Origin: Proteobacteria bacterium SPGG2
Lineage (GTDB): Bacteria; Pseudomonadota; Gammaproteobacteria; Acidiferrobacterales; SPGG2
Length of the DNA: 15,728 nt
Reading direction: 5' to 3'
Assembly: GCA_001643475.1 (NCBI GenBank)
Contig: LXTK01000017.1
Location: forward strand, 1,874 to 17,601
Position numbers and translations under genes: made by a program. Positions 15,669 to 15,728 of the stretch are shown in pieces (the stretch's first letter is position 1; each line of letters begins with the position of its first letter). Below the pieces are notes generated by a model that was not told the DNA's origin, did not search any database, and saw nothing but the letters and a program-made list of their open reading frames with translations.

Positions 15669-15728
15669 TTCCTACATTATGCCGGAATTGCTGGCATGTA
15701 AGCGACGTACCCGATGAAGTGGTCCTGA

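Noticed and set aside
1..15728. CRISPR array, tRNA, rRNA or insertion sequence
   Set aside because: I saw no regularly spaced repeats, cloverleaf sequences, rRNA segments or transposase motifs in the window.

Overview
The window looks like chromosomal DNA of a gammaproteobacterium, most likely a deep-branching or free-living one. The main evidence is a recognisable ubiH-ubiI pair and pepP, all on the minus strand, which belong to the usual gammaproteobacterial pepP-ubiH-ubiI cluster. The C-terminal end of a gammaproteobacterial-type NtrC is also present. No tRNA, rRNA, CRISPR array or transposase was recognised.

Left part (1-3940): a series of plus-strand genes, several of them damaged. The first gene (164-919) ends as a clear NtrC C-terminus. 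Its first two thirds are unrelated to NtrC and have a far more GC-rich codon usage, so it is a chimera, either natural or from assembly. Next come a truncated lemA whose tail overlaps the start of an intact hotdog-fold thioesterase gene, a four-helix membrane protein with one frameshift, a DUF924 gene with one frameshift, and an intact 2OG-Fe(II) oxygenase-like gene. A long intergenic stretch (3941-4539) carries a run of hairpins upstream of an orphan PhnD-like periplasmic binding protein gene.

Middle (5471-8747, minus strand): the remains of a CPA1-type Na+/H+ antiporter (two in-frame amber codons, a large internal deletion and a frameshift), then ubiI and ubiH, two FAD monooxygenases of ubiquinone biosynthesis separated by 4 nt.

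Right part (8958-15668): two large plus-strand genes for exported multidomain proteins lie between ubiH and pepP and so split that cluster. The first encodes a signal peptide, three NBR1-type Ig-like domains, a clan-A (GH39/GH5-like) glycoside hydrolase domain and a C-terminal domain of about 185 residues. The second encodes a signal peptide, about eleven tandem 37-residue repeats, a PKD domain, one NBR1-type Ig domain and the same C-terminal domain. Its reading frame is broken at a run of eight G's, and removing one G restores a complete 847-residue protein. These two genes form a short operon (27-nt gap) and are the most unusual part of the window. They probably act together outside the cell on a polysaccharide, but that is inference. 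ubiH appears to have gained a promoter in the 210-bp divergent region between it and the first of these genes. pepP closes the window, convergent with the operon.

The number of broken genes suggests real decay for the antiporter and lemA. The single-base frameshifts elsewhere could be decay, slippage or sequencing error.
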